The position numbers and the translations under genes were made by a program. Below the pieces are notes generated by a model. The model ran no database searches. It was not told the origin of the DNA and worked only from the letters and a program-made list of their open reading frames with translations. Positions 1-10,243 of a DNA stretch of 64,000 bases are shown piece after piece. The DNA is from Megalopta genalis (Eukaryota; Arthropoda; Insecta; Hymenoptera; Halictidae): the NCBI RefSeq assembly GCF_051020955.1, contig NC_135015.1, forward strand, positions 9,063,616 through 9,127,615. Reading direction: 5' to 3'. Position 1 is the stretch's first letter; each line of letters starts with the position of its first letter.

Positions 1-98
1 GTCGATAAGCATTGGCAATCGAAAAGCCGATTAATAGGCTAGCGATCGATAAACATTGGCAATCGAAAAGCCGATAAATAGGCTAGCGGTCGATAAAG
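1..98. repeat. 44-bp tandem repeat at window edge
   Basis: Two consecutive 44-base units begin with TCGATAA at positions 2 and 46 and differ at only a few bases. A third unit starts at 90 but diverges after about 9 bases. Each unit contains ATTGGCAATCGAAAAGCCGA and AATAGGCTAGCG. The array reaches the first base of the window, so it may be longer upstream. This is a minisatellite with no coding content. Confidence 0.85.
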
Positions 99-514
99 TG
101 TTAAGAATTACATTGACAACTTTTCTTTATCGAATACCGTGGTATCTTTTCAGCGTACGTACTCGGTAAAAGTTAACCAACTAATATCGGTATCTATAGT
201 TTTACCTTATACATTTCAAAAGTAAAAAGTACGGAAAAAGATACGCGATATTGAAAATTTGGTTTTGCCAGAATTTGGCCACTGCTCGATGCGCCGTATC
301 AATGGACGCCACGAATATTGGCGCGTCTTCTCCGTCGACGATTTCAATTTATCCGCGGAAAATCAAAGATGAAACCCGGTTTGAAATCTGGGTAACCTAT
401 TCGGTGGGTGGACGATCCTGGGCGATGAAGTTTCTCGGATTCGCTGGTACGTTATGCATCGGTGCGCCGGCACGGCACATGTCGTCAATTCCGCGGGTTT
501 AAGTAGATTAAACC

Positions 515-538
515 CGATCCCTGGAATTCCGGGGATCG
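515..538. repeat. 24-bp near-perfect palindrome
   Basis: The stretch from CGATCC through GGAATTCC to GGATCG reads the same on both strands except for one mismatched pair (T522 against G531) and has no spacer. It lies between two copies of GTTTAA/TTAAAC-like sequence. It could bind a dimeric factor or be a chance palindrome; nothing here decides. Confidence 0.5.
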
Positions 539-909
539 TTGTTAAACTCGGTTACAGAGTAGTTTGTCTAGAATATAATTATCCGGTCACGGTTTAATGT
601 AAGTTTAAAATTTCCCGTGGCCCCGGAGGTCACGGTTCATCGGAGTGCCCGACATTGGTTCAAACTTAATTTCGTAGTCGGTAAAACTTCTGCAACGTGC
701 ATTCGGTAACAAGGTATCAAGTTTACTGACCGCAGCCGGTATCGTGTTACATGCTCGCATTAAGGACAATCAGATTATCGCGATAATGCTGTCGCGTCGC
801 GTCGCCCACTTTGAAACAACCCGAATGCATGGAGTTCCCCCGACCACGGAAACGAAAAATTTATCGCGAAAGTTGTGGATCGACGTGGAAAGAGGGAGAG
901 AGATATAGA

Positions 910-920
910 GGGGGGGGGGG
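910..920. repeat. poly-G run (11 G) beside a GA-rich tract
   Basis: An uninterrupted run of eleven G follows a short GA-rich tract (about 889-909). It is simple sequence that is prone to length change. Confidence 0.85.
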
Positions 921-1319
921 TTAGTGGGAGAGAGGGTTACGGTGGCCGGCAACGTTTCCAAACTGAAACGCTTCCGGAACTAATTGTTCGTTACCACAGA
1001 GGTTGAGGCGCGCGTTTGAAGTCGCGAATACCACACAGCATTAGGTTAATGCAGTACTGAGCGGTATTAATTAGGGTAATGGTCACCTTTGGGAATTAAG
1101 TGAGCAGAACTCTACGCAGATCTAACAGCAAGGTTTATGTCCGGATTGTGGAAGTGTCTCAAGGTGCTGGGTATCTGAATATCGATTTCAATGTGTGTGC
1201 ACTCCTTTGAGATCAACCTGCGATATACATGCATAAACGGGTGTTTCGTTAATTAATTCGTGTAGATATATCTAATAAAAAGTTGCAACTAGAACTCAAT
1301 CCGCTTCAAGGTGACCTAT

Positions 1320-1345
1320 ATATACAGGGTGTTACGCCTAACTGA
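1320..1345 (+). repeat. TACAGGGTG-type dispersed-repeat terminus
   Basis: TATATACAGGGTGTTACG resembles the ACAGGGTG terminus that opens many dispersed repeats in ant and bee genomes (general knowledge). A second example in inverse orientation ends at about 28140. Only the first ~35 bases look repeat-like here; the rest of the element is not recognisable. Confidence 0.35.
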
Positions 1346-2415
1346 GAACAGCGAAATATCTCGAAATAGATCGAAGCTACATATATATATATTTTAACGA
1401 AACTACATATTTTTTAGCTAGTTATGCGATTATTGCTGAACACCTACAAATTGAATTTGTCTGAAAATGTGGACAGGATTTATATTCTTGTTAGTTATTT
1501 AGTATTGATTAAAAACAGATCGGTGTTAGGGATTTTGTAGTCCGTAGAATTTGATTTTGGGACCATTTTTTTACTAGAATAATCAATTAACCTTATGCAG
1601 AGTATTTCACTTTATAAGAAGACAACTTTGACAGTTGAATTAGAATCTGATATCAAGTGAATACTAATAAATAAATATCTTTGAAATTCAATAGTTAAGG
1701 AGTGATTCTGAGTAAAAGTCATTGATTGGAAACTGTGGCTAACAGAGCAAAATCTATGGGAATCGTTTGTCGGATTTCGAAACGCAAATTGATATTGGTC
1801 AATGTAGTTAATATCTAGATTAATGACTACATTAATGCGTTTGTCATCGCTCTCTAACGGTTCATATCACTGTGTTCCGATGCCTCTCCTTGGTGGCCTC
1901 TGACACTTGATAGATTTGTGGATGCGATCGATTCAGCCAATAGTGATAATACACGAGGTCAAAGTGGCATAAGTAATATGATTAGATAGTATCGCTGTAT
2001 GATATGTAACCCATTCAATGTCTATATGCGAAGTCTATTTGTTCATCTTGAACATCGATGCAATGATTTATTCTGTCTCTAAACAATATTATTACTATGT
2101 CATTATGGTTAACATTGCATCTACATATTAAGCTTCGTCAAATGTTTCCTTGTGCTTTATGCATATTCAATCAAACCGATAGAACATAGTTTACAGTGTC
2201 CGATTTCATCGACAAATCGTGGGAGTTCAGGGTAAATTCGAATGCGTGAAATGAAAAAGAATCGATTCTAGAATAGTTTTGGGAACCGATGCAGAAAGGA
2301 GAAATAACGATTGTGTACCAAACCGATACGGAAACCAAAATAGAAACCATCAGAGAATGGTTGGACATTTCTGTCCTCCGTAACAGTTGTTCAGAATAGT
2401 TCTTCGAATCCGTAT

Positions 2416-2663
2416 TAACACGTTCCGTGCCACGTGTACCATCGATGGTACACGCTTGCATGTTTACTTAGTGAACAGAACAAATTGTTTACAAGAAATT
2501 TAGAACCGAAGAATCAATTTCCACCGCAAGAATGGGCGTTGATAAGTTTTTGTTACGTTGTTATGTGTACGAGAATTAATAATTGCACGTAATACATCAA
2601 GTTTTAGTAAAATATCAAAGTGTGAAGATTCGAGTAAAAAAAGCTCGGCACGGAACGTGTTAA
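2416..2663. mobile_element. TTAA-flanked piggyBac-type MITE, copy 1
   Basis: The element is about 248 bp and is bounded on both sides by TTAA, the piggyBac target duplication. The terminal inverted repeat is TTAACACGTTCCGTGCC, 17 of 17 matching between ends. There is no transposase frame. Just inside the left end is a short palindrome centred on ATCGAT. A second copy at 63460-63708 differs by about four substitutions, so both moved recently. Coordinates are good to about one base. Mobilisation must have come from a transposase encoded elsewhere. Confidence 0.9.
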
Positions 2664-3239
2664 CCAGAATCTTTACATGACGGTTTTAAACTATTATTTT
2701 CGAAAACGCTTTAAGCCCAGGATCCCATGATGTAAACATTTCAATTTCTGCTGGTCGATTGTAGCAAACAACGTGTACGCGACCGAGCATATCCGGCAAC
2801 TACTTTCAAACAGTAATCGAACATCAACGAACCCGGCAAGGTTATTCTAAACGAGTTTCCGCGGGAACGAGCTCATTTCCCGGTATCCCTTTACTTCGAA
2901 CTTTTGCGTGTATAGTTAGTTCTAAGGGGGGAAGGGACCGTCTAGTTTCATAGGGAACACGTGTGTACACGAAAGGTGAGCGAGATTAGTATGTAGTTCG
3001 GAAAAAGTCATTCGGGAACTTAGGTTAATTTTCCCAAGTTCGGAGTTGCGGCTGCCGCGAAAAACTTGGAATTTCATTCGAATTAAAATCTAACGCGAAA
3101 CCACGTGTTGTAACAAGACGCCGTTGTGGCCAATTTAATATATTGGCACACGAAATATTATCTCGTCGGCTAACTGATAAAGGCAGGAGGAAAGGAGGGA
3201 CGTACTTAATGGCGTTGAACAATATTTGCAATTTTCTTA
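2664..3239. other. spacer between two TTAA elements, no gene seen
   Basis: The composition is mixed, with some CpG between 2700 and 3200. There is no long frame with a recognisable product, and no repeat shared with the rest of the window. Confidence 0.6.
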
Positions 3240-4058
3240 TTAATACGTTGACTGTCGCGTCACCCGTAATTCGGGTGACGCTGATTTGACTACTTACAAA
3301 GGATTTCCGAAAATATTTCGACAAATATTCTACAGGAGGTAATGAAACTATTGAATTCTTATAAAAATGGTTTATTAAAAAAATTATTCGCAGTGTATAA
3401 CATTAAAACATTCTCTGCAAAGTTGAGGTTAATCAGGACAGCTTGGACAAAAAGTTGTTGGTTTTTTCAGATATGCTCGTGCCTCTGATCGGTCCATTTC
3501 GTATCTTTTATTTGAGCTGTAGCTTCCTCAGTATCATCGACATTTCTTTCTTCTTCCATGACCAATTCTCGTAAAATCTCGTCAATAGTATCTTCATAAC
3601 ATTCATTATCACTAAGATTATATTTATCAGTATCCAAATCAGAATCTGACGATGTAATTTTATTTATGCTTCTCCTTCCGGGCAATCCGATCTCTTTTCA
3701 TTATTGAAAAAAAATAAGGGCAGAGATTTTAAGTTATACCATTCGGTACTCGGAAAAGATTCCAAGTGTTCATGCAGGAACAGAAACAGATATGAATTAA
3801 TTCAATCGATTCAATATTCACTATAATTATTTATCCACTATTTTTATTGAATTTTTAGTAATTTTTGCATTTTTTTTACATATTTATTGAAATTAAGGTC
3901 CAAATATGTATTTTCTTAGATAAAAAAAATTGATTTTTTTTGGTCGGTTTTGTTTTTTAAATTATGCATTAAGGGGTTAACAGCGCACGCTTCCTATAGC
4001 GGCACGGGTGACCTGTAGGAGATTTTGTTGTAAATATGCGTGGCAGTCAACGTGTTAA
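3240..4058 (-). mobile_element. piggyBac-like element, internally deleted
   Basis: The 819-bp element begins TTAATACGTTGACTGTC and ends with the reverse complement of TTAACACGTTGACTGCC (15 of 17 matching), with TTAA on both sides. The left end carries a perfect 10-bp hairpin, GCGTCACCCG / CGGGTGACGC with a 5-base loop. The CGGGTGAC motif recurs near the right end (about 4006), as expected for subterminal transposase-binding repeats. The interior keeps only an acidic N-terminal reading frame (3467-3685) and AT-rich sequence. The catalytic core is missing, so the copy is non-autonomous. Confidence 0.8.
3467..3685 (-). pseudogene. piggyBac-like transposase N-terminal remnant
   Basis: This is a 72-residue frame inside the TTAA element. 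It opens MPGRRSINKITSSDSD and is rich in Asp and Glu (for example DTIDEILRELVMEEE). An acidic, low-complexity N-terminus ahead of the catalytic domain is usual for piggyBac transposases, which are normally 550-650 residues. No DDD catalytic region follows, so the gene is cut down to a fragment. The assignment rests mainly on its position between matching TTAA ends; the peptide alone is not diagnostic. Confidence 0.55.
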
Positions 4059-4600
4059 TCAGTCACTTTTGTGTGTGTAGAAGTTATTATGCGCCGGGTC
4101 TCGTTGCCGGAGGGACTCGCAGCAAAGTGGCAAGCATCGCGGCATCCGTGCAGCATAAATCCAGCCGCGATATCGGAGGCATTGTCGATGTTCGAGCCAC
4201 TTGCGCCGAGTCGCAAAGGCTGTATCAACACGGAACGCATAGAAAACGGGAAAGAGGTGGAAGCCTCTGAAGCCATTTGCAGAGTTCGCGATCTTGATTG
4301 ATGCGTCTCCGGCCAACCCCACGGCGAACAGAGTAAACTGTTTTCAGGCGTGGAGGCGCCAACACCAGCCAAACTACCGGGCCCCGCGCAACCTGGGTCA
4401 ACTATGGTTCGAGGCATTAGCGTTGAATATCGAAAACCGAGTGCGCACGGAATCTTCCAAGCAGAAGCTAAGAAAATACAGACTACGAGTTCAAGAACCC
4501 TGAGACTGTCTGGCAAACGTCGCCGCGAGTACAAAACGGACAAATAGATTCTTTTGCGATAAATTAGTTTGACTGTAAATTGCACTACTGGCAAAGGTTT
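4059..4600. other. CpG-rich segment open on both strands, no gene recognised
   Basis: Next to the right end of the TTAA element is a GC- and CpG-rich block. The minus strand is open for 179 codons (4055-4594) and the plus strand has three shorter overlapping frames. Overlap in opposite strands and phases is typical of stop-poor CpG-rich DNA. None of the translations shows a domain I recognise. It could contain an untranslated exon or regulatory sequence, but no site proves it. Confidence 0.5.
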
Positions 4601-4809
4601 GGAACCACTGATGCGTCTTTAGCAAAGTAGGAATTTAATATCTGTAAAGACATGAGATTGTTCTGATTTAAATTGTAATTTTTGTTGTTGTATACTAGTC
4701 GTTTATTATGCAATATAGCATCTGAAAGCGTAGTTGTTGCTTTGTCATTTAGTATCTCACTTAGTCTCTACCATGGGTTATGTTTTTGTTTACCGAATTT
4801 ATTTGATCT

Positions 4810-5204
4810 GATGAACATAGCAGTGGAAAGGAAGTAATTTCGTAAACTATTATGAATTTAAAATAGAATGGGAAGCAATAAAACCTGCATCTTGCGGGTA
4901 GATATTATCTATAGTTGTTTAGGCTTGTCGCATTAATCAGCACATTTTTATTTTCACCTATTTATGAAGTGGTTTCCGATTTGCGCTGTGTATAAATGTA
5001 AGTGCAGATGAACATAGCAGTGGAAAGGAAACAATTTCGTAAACTATTATGAACTTAAAATAGAATGGGAAGCAAGTAAAACCTGCATCTTGCGGGTAGA
5101 TGTTACCTATAGTTGTTTAGACTTGTCGCATTAATAAGCACATTTTTATTTTCACCTATTTATGAAGTGGTTTCCGATTTGCGCTGTGTATACATGTAAG
5201 TGCA
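4810..5204. repeat. 197-bp tandem duplication
   Basis: Two head-to-tail units (4810-5006 and 5007-5204) both begin GATGAACATAGCAGTGGAAA and both end TGTAAGTGCA. They differ by roughly ten substitutions and one small indel, so the duplication is moderately recent. No reading frame is conserved across both units. There are no inverted termini or target duplications, which favours slippage or unequal exchange over transposition. Confidence 0.92.
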
Positions 5205-7244
5205 ATTCTTATATCGATATAAGTATGTAGAAGAGAAAGCAGAACACAAGCACTTCCTTGACGATCGCTAGTGATCCTAGCAACTTTATTGGAACTCCGT
5301 ACAAACTCCATAAGAGGCTCTAAAGCCCTCTAGAGAAGTCGTCAAGGAGCTCCATACGCCTTCTCAGAAGCTCTCTCAGAAATCTTGTTCAGCCTCTTCA
5401 AGGAATCCTTGTAAAAATCATTAGGAAATCCATTTAAGAATATCAGAGACACTCGACTGGGATCTCCAAGAGGTGATGTTGAAGTTTGTTACAGTCTTTT
5501 ATTGGGGGAACTTATAGAAGCTTGTCCCAATGAATCCCTTTGGCTCAAGAGAAGCACTTGAGGAACTCCATGGACTTTTCAATGATTTCTCGCAGCGTCA
5601 CTCAGAGATTGATGAATTTTGCAAACTGTAAGAGTAGACAAATGGCTCAAAAGTACTGCACTAGATCATGCAGAATTTAATGGATTCCAAGGAATCTTAA
5701 AGATTAAGAGACCAAGTACTTAGAAGATCGGTGTAATCGCCATTAGCTATTGTTAGTGACAATTTTGGTTATGAAGAATTCCTAAAAATTGATCCATTTG
5801 ATGTTTACTCAAATCTGGTTATTTTTATTTTCTATCTTTTTTTCTATTTTTCTTTTCGTTTATTTCCTATCGACTTCAAATCATAATCCTGAAAGTCAGT
5901 GGTCGTTCAAATTACCGACAGTTAATTACTCTGCATCTGGTAGCTAAGTGTCAACTAGCTTCAAAAATAATTGTATGTTTTGAACCAACACTTCATTTAT
6001 ATTTCTAATTAGCAACTCGTTAAAACAAACCGGAGTTTGTTAATGCCGATGGGTCAACTTCTGTAATTGTCTGTATCGTAATTGTAGTCAAAATAACGGC
6101 CAAATTAATTTGATAAAATAAATCAATATTATTCCTACGAATGTGCGAGGTAATGAGAAATGAGTCGCTAGCGACATCAATGAGGCAATTCAACTGTGTA
6201 TGCGTGTGCCTGCGCTCGAGTGGTTCTAAAAACAAAATACCAGCGTTTACGTTGTATGGTTTTATTTGTTCGCATCCTCGTAATGGTTTCTTCATCTTAA
6301 CCAAACTATTCGCCAATCTATTCATCTGTGTTCATCTCTGTTAAGAGTTCTGCAAAAATCAATGAAGTTGCGTCCGCTATAAATGCATAAAATCTACAAT
6401 GCACCTTCTATAATTAATTAGCGTTTTTGTAGCCTATTTACCATAATATCGTTCGAGTCAGCCGACTATTTCTGCATACGTTTTACAGCGACGCATATTA
6501 TGTGACAGTTTTTACGTCTTCCATATCTTATCAATTTTGCACGCCGCCTAGTCACGACTAAAACTGGATAAATCCCCGGTTTAAAGGTTCAGTTTCCGTC
6601 GGGGTCGTCGCGTGACGTTTTCTCGTTTTAATAGAGATAGCACTGTCGATCAGTGGATCGTTTTTCTCTCTCCCCGTTTCGTTTTCTTTTTGCGGTTCGA
6701 GTAACGGTTCGATCTCCACGGACAGCCATGGACAGCTGTGACATTTGTTACGGTTTTTAGAAGCCGGATCACGTGAGACACGATTCCAATTACGAAGAAA
6801 ACGACCGGGATGGAGCCGGTATTTTCATCGCTACGGATTATCCTCCTCGCTGAATGAATTCGATGGAATTCTGCTTCGTACAGTCAAATTTTCCCGGGGG
6901 CAGCCGCGCTGAGAAAATTTGTACGTGTCGTTCAAAGTGTCCCATCAATTATTGGCCTAACAAGTACAGCCGTTTACATCCTGATCACATATCTTTAAAT
7001 ATAATCGATTCAATTTTCGAGGTCGATCACGGATAATCGCGCGAGATAGGAAGGTGGGAAAACGAAAATGCAAATTGTTGAGTTCGTGACGATTACTGGT
7101 GTTTATGCGTTTATGTGAAATACGAACTAGAAGAAGCTATAATTATCAATATTATTTTTACTTGCACTCGAAGAATTTTCTTAGATCATCGAACAGCAAC
7201 TTGAACGCTTTCGTTTACAAAGTAACAAGTTCGTATTGATAGGA
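5205..7244. other. no gene recognised; cryptically simple stretch at its start
   Basis: Between about 5250 and 5720 the sequence is dense in degenerate echoes of AAGGAACTCC and its complement, as in an eroded minisatellite. From 5740 to 6500 it is AT-rich. A faint relic of the GACTGCGGA repeat family may lie near 6376-6403. From about 6540 to 6900 it becomes CpG-richer. No exon or RNA gene is evident. Confidence 0.55.
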
Positions 7245-7425
7245 TAGTTTGCCTTTGGTTTGTTTTCCAGCATAATTAACTTTATATTTATCGGATAAGA
7301 CGTATAAAACATTTTTATGATTTTATTTTGTTTAATTTTGAACACAAAGATTTAAGATATCTTATTCGGTAAAAATAAAGATAATTATGCCTGAAAACAA
7401 ACCAAAGCTACAACAATTGGACACT
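7245..7425. mobile_element. palindromic MITE (CCTTTGATTTGTTTTC family), copy 1
   Basis: The left arm, CCTTTGGTTTGTTTTCCAGC followed by ATAATTAACTTTAT, is mirrored by the right arm (about 7360-7408), giving an imperfect inverted repeat of about 45 bases per arm around an AT-rich loop. Related copies lie at about 46285-46395 and 59715-59885. There is no coding capacity. The outer boundaries are approximate because no target duplication was found. Confidence 0.65.
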
Positions 7426-10007
7426 TCACCTATGGATTTTATGAATTAAATATTTTGTTTCATTTTAGAAGCGCGGAGTTATCCAATTTATTTAGCCTCA
7501 ATTTAAAGTGAAAATAAACTGGCAGAAACAGCGAGTTATTGTTTAATTTCAATTTTAGTAAATTGAATGAAGAACAATGAAAAATGCATTGTCGCGATGG
7601 TCGTCGGAACGTAGCCGCTCCATAGGAATAGCATTTTTAGTTTAAAGGTTCGTTAGTGCCATCAGCGAATCCGATGGAGCGGAACTGGTTCCGTTCGACA
7701 AATCTTGCCGAGCAAAGTTGCGCGCCGAATGAATTTGAAAAGCTCCTATCGGCGGAGCGAAATACACAGAAAATATTGAATATTATCTGCCGAACGCGAA
7801 CACGATGAATGTGCTACGTTCCTTTTGCTTCTCGCATTGTCACGAAGATGGAATTCGCGTATAATATGTCATACGGGTTCTTCCAGGACATTTCGAACCG
7901 TGAAATTGCTATTTATTCGGTAGACGTGGAGGGAATCGAAGGGATGAAACGATGGTGGAGGGAGAGGGGAGTAGAAAGGAGCTCGTCGACATAACCATTT
8001 GGCCACCTTGAAATCCATTACTGGCGAAACTATGAAGTTATCGTTCCGCGAGTTGCCAAGCCGAGCCGCGGCGTATGAAAATGTTCACCGTTTACGAGCC
8101 GGCGAGGATTTTGCGTGCACCAACCTTCGGGCTATATTTGAACTAATGATAGTAGGTGTTAAGTAGCCTGTGAAACACGGACATTCTACTGGGAACCAAA
8201 TGCTGTCGAGTTAGCCTCTTATTCGTTTGCCGTAAGATTCTATTCCGTCACCAGTTCACTTCGCCGCGGCTAAAAAGATTGTATACTTTTTGCGAATATA
8301 TGTTTTAAGTTTGATACTAGCGACGTGAAACAAAAATATCAGGGAGTAATTAAGACGGTGGTGAAAGTTGACAATTTTATCCATTTTTGCAAAAACATTC
8401 GCACTTTAAAACTGTTTCACATTCTCTCGCGTCGGTCAAATTGCTAATTGAAATCAGAAATACAAATACGTTTCTGTATACAAGACAGAACTATTAAGAA
8501 TGACCTAAAATGAACTTATTGTCGTGGACAACTATTAAAACGGAAAATTATTATTTAAAACTATTAAAATTGGTCCAGAAATATAGCAATAAGACTAGAA
8601 AGACTAATTTAGAATGCGGAAAACAAATGTTGCAAAAATTACAATTGTGCAGAATGACAAAAAAGACCTAAGAAAATGCATTGTTTAAATTCTCGTTATT
8701 TTATTTTGTTGTCATTCCACCCAATTGCTATTTTTGCTAAACTTTGTTTACACACGTTATTCGCTTTTGAAAGATGTTCACATATATTCGTCTACGACTG
8801 TGTAAGGAACAGAAACGTAACAGTATTTACCACATAAAAATAAATAAATATTGGTACTTTGGTTACAGCTAACTGTGCACACGATTGAGTTTCGGGTTCT
8901 GTTCCAGTGCTGAGAAAGGTTCAGCTTGTCACCGATTCCGGGTAGGTCGCGACGACATTTCTTCGGGCAAGGAAAAAATTCTAGTGCCACGAAATCTCCG
9001 CGTATCCAGGTGATCCGAGTTGAACCGATTCCAAGTTTGCAGCGAAGTTACACGATCCTTTCGCACTCTTTCAAACGGTCGTCAGCGTCGGCCGCAATCG
9101 GCTAGAGCAGTGGTCCGTCAAACGAAACACGTTCCGGGCTTCAATTCTGGTCCAACGAACCGTGCAGACGTTTCCTTCTCCCTGAATTCTTCGCCGGTAG
9201 GAAAGAAAAGAGGTTCCGCTCGAGAGCTCGATGATTGTTACGTAAATCGCGGAACGTTTGGAGCAATAAATCCCTTCGTTTCTTCGGAATCGTGCCACGG
9301 CGAACTCCGCGCGCAGGCTCTTCGAAGTCTAGCATGTTCGCGCGGATGATGATGTGGAACGGCGCAAAGTTTCTGCGAAAAAAGAAACCACGTCCACGTA
9401 CACACGCGCTGAGGAGATTGTTACACCGGGACACTCCCAGTTCGGGGAACTTCAAACTATCTGTGCACCCGCGTTACGATCAGTCGCCAGTCTCGACGAC
9501 GAAGTCCCCTTTCGTCGGATACGCTCGCTGTACGCTGCCGGTTTCAAAACGCGGGTACGCTCATGAAACCCTCGGAATTATCTACGGATCTCCTCGTCTA
9601 CCCTACAAACGACTATTGCCTCTAAGACCACGCAAAGAAGCAGCAGGCCAAGCAGAATCGTTTGATGTCGAGACATTTTCTGGCAACTTCGGGAAACTGC
9701 AGATGCTTGCTCTTCTTTTGTGTCCAGTATGATTATTTGGGGAATTTGAATCGACCGGATGACAACAGGGTTGAAATCTTAAATTGAATTCTCATAATGC
9801 TAAGCGACAGATGTATACTTTTTTAGATATCTAAATTACAGCGTAGAGAAAACAATGTAGGAGAACCACGATCTTTCGTGAAATAAAATGTGTTATTGCA
9901 TAGCACATCGTTCATTTCGTATGGAAATATCAAACGAGTTTAATAAAAACATCTTCTTAATGTTTTCTGAACCTTCTTAGATCTTCCAGGAAGTATAATA
10001 TATACAT
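7426..10007. other. no gene recognised; AT-rich spacer and CpG-rich patch
   Basis: The stretch 7426-8780 is mostly AT-rich with a CpG-richer interval near 7600-8270. From about 8880 to 9740 it is CpG-rich, with overlapping frames on both strands. The longest (9235-9732, plus, 165 codons) is Arg/Pro/Ser-rich with no recognisable domain and lies over frames on the other strand. I see no defensible exon. Confidence 0.55.
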
Positions 10008-10014
10008 TCTCTCC

Positions 10015-10073
<59 letters not shown>
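10008..10073. repeat. (CT)n-(TA)n compound microsatellite
   Basis: About 12 CT repeats pass directly into about 20 TA repeats. A second TA tract lies at about 10126-10146. Frames called through it are artefacts of the repeat. Confidence 0.95.
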
Positions 10074-10077
<4 letters not shown>

Positions 10078-10091
10078 TTATATAAGTATGT

Positions 10092-10243
10092 AAATCCCAA
10101 TTCAATTTCAAACCTTTTATACCTTATATATATATATATATATATAAGATGTATATAGATATATAGGGTATATTCCACTGTATATTAAAAGTCAGCAAAT
10201 TGAAAGTACATAGCATAAAAGGTTTGAAATTGAATTGGGATTT
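10092..10243. repeat. 29-bp perfect inverted repeat around an AT-rich loop
   Basis: AAATCCCAATTCAATTTCAA... at 10092-10120 is the exact reverse complement of 10215-10243 (29 of 29). The 94-base interior holds a TA microsatellite and the string AGATATATAGGGTA, which also forms the ends of a candidate element at 61.7-62.2 kb. It could be a short fold-back element or a recent inverted duplication. No target duplication is visible, and the flanks are a microsatellite on one side and ordinary AT-rich DNA on the other. Confidence 0.85.

Larger units (their letters stand above)
99..2415. other. no gene recognised; CpG-rich patch then AT-rich spacer
   Basis: A CpG-rich patch runs from about 250 to 1020 and has short open frames in several phases, none with a recognisable domain. 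It contains a 24-base near-palindrome (515-538) and an 11-G run (910-920). From about 1020 to 2415 the DNA is AT-rich. A TACAGGGTG-type repeat terminus lies near 1324. No splice-bounded exon can be argued. Confidence 0.6.

Noticed and set aside
1..98. CRISPR-like direct repeats
   Set aside because: Two abutting 44-bp units without unique spacers in a eukaryotic context form a minisatellite. No other regularly spaced repeats were found.
4055..4594. 179-codon minus-strand frame
   Set aside because: It overlaps several plus-strand frames in a CpG-rich, stop-poor block, has no recognisable domain, and its 3' end runs into the terminal repeat of the neighbouring TTAA element.
5258..5720. Coding exon suggested by repeated GGAACTCC/CTCAAGG words
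   Set aside because: The frames are short and broken. The pattern fits an eroded simple repeat.
9235..9732. 165-codon plus-strand frame
   Set aside because: It is Arg/Pro/Ser-rich with no domain. Two opposing minus-strand frames cover its first part.
9957..10178. 73-codon Tyr/Ile/Arg/Glu repeat frame
   Set aside because: It is a translation of the CT/TA microsatellite.
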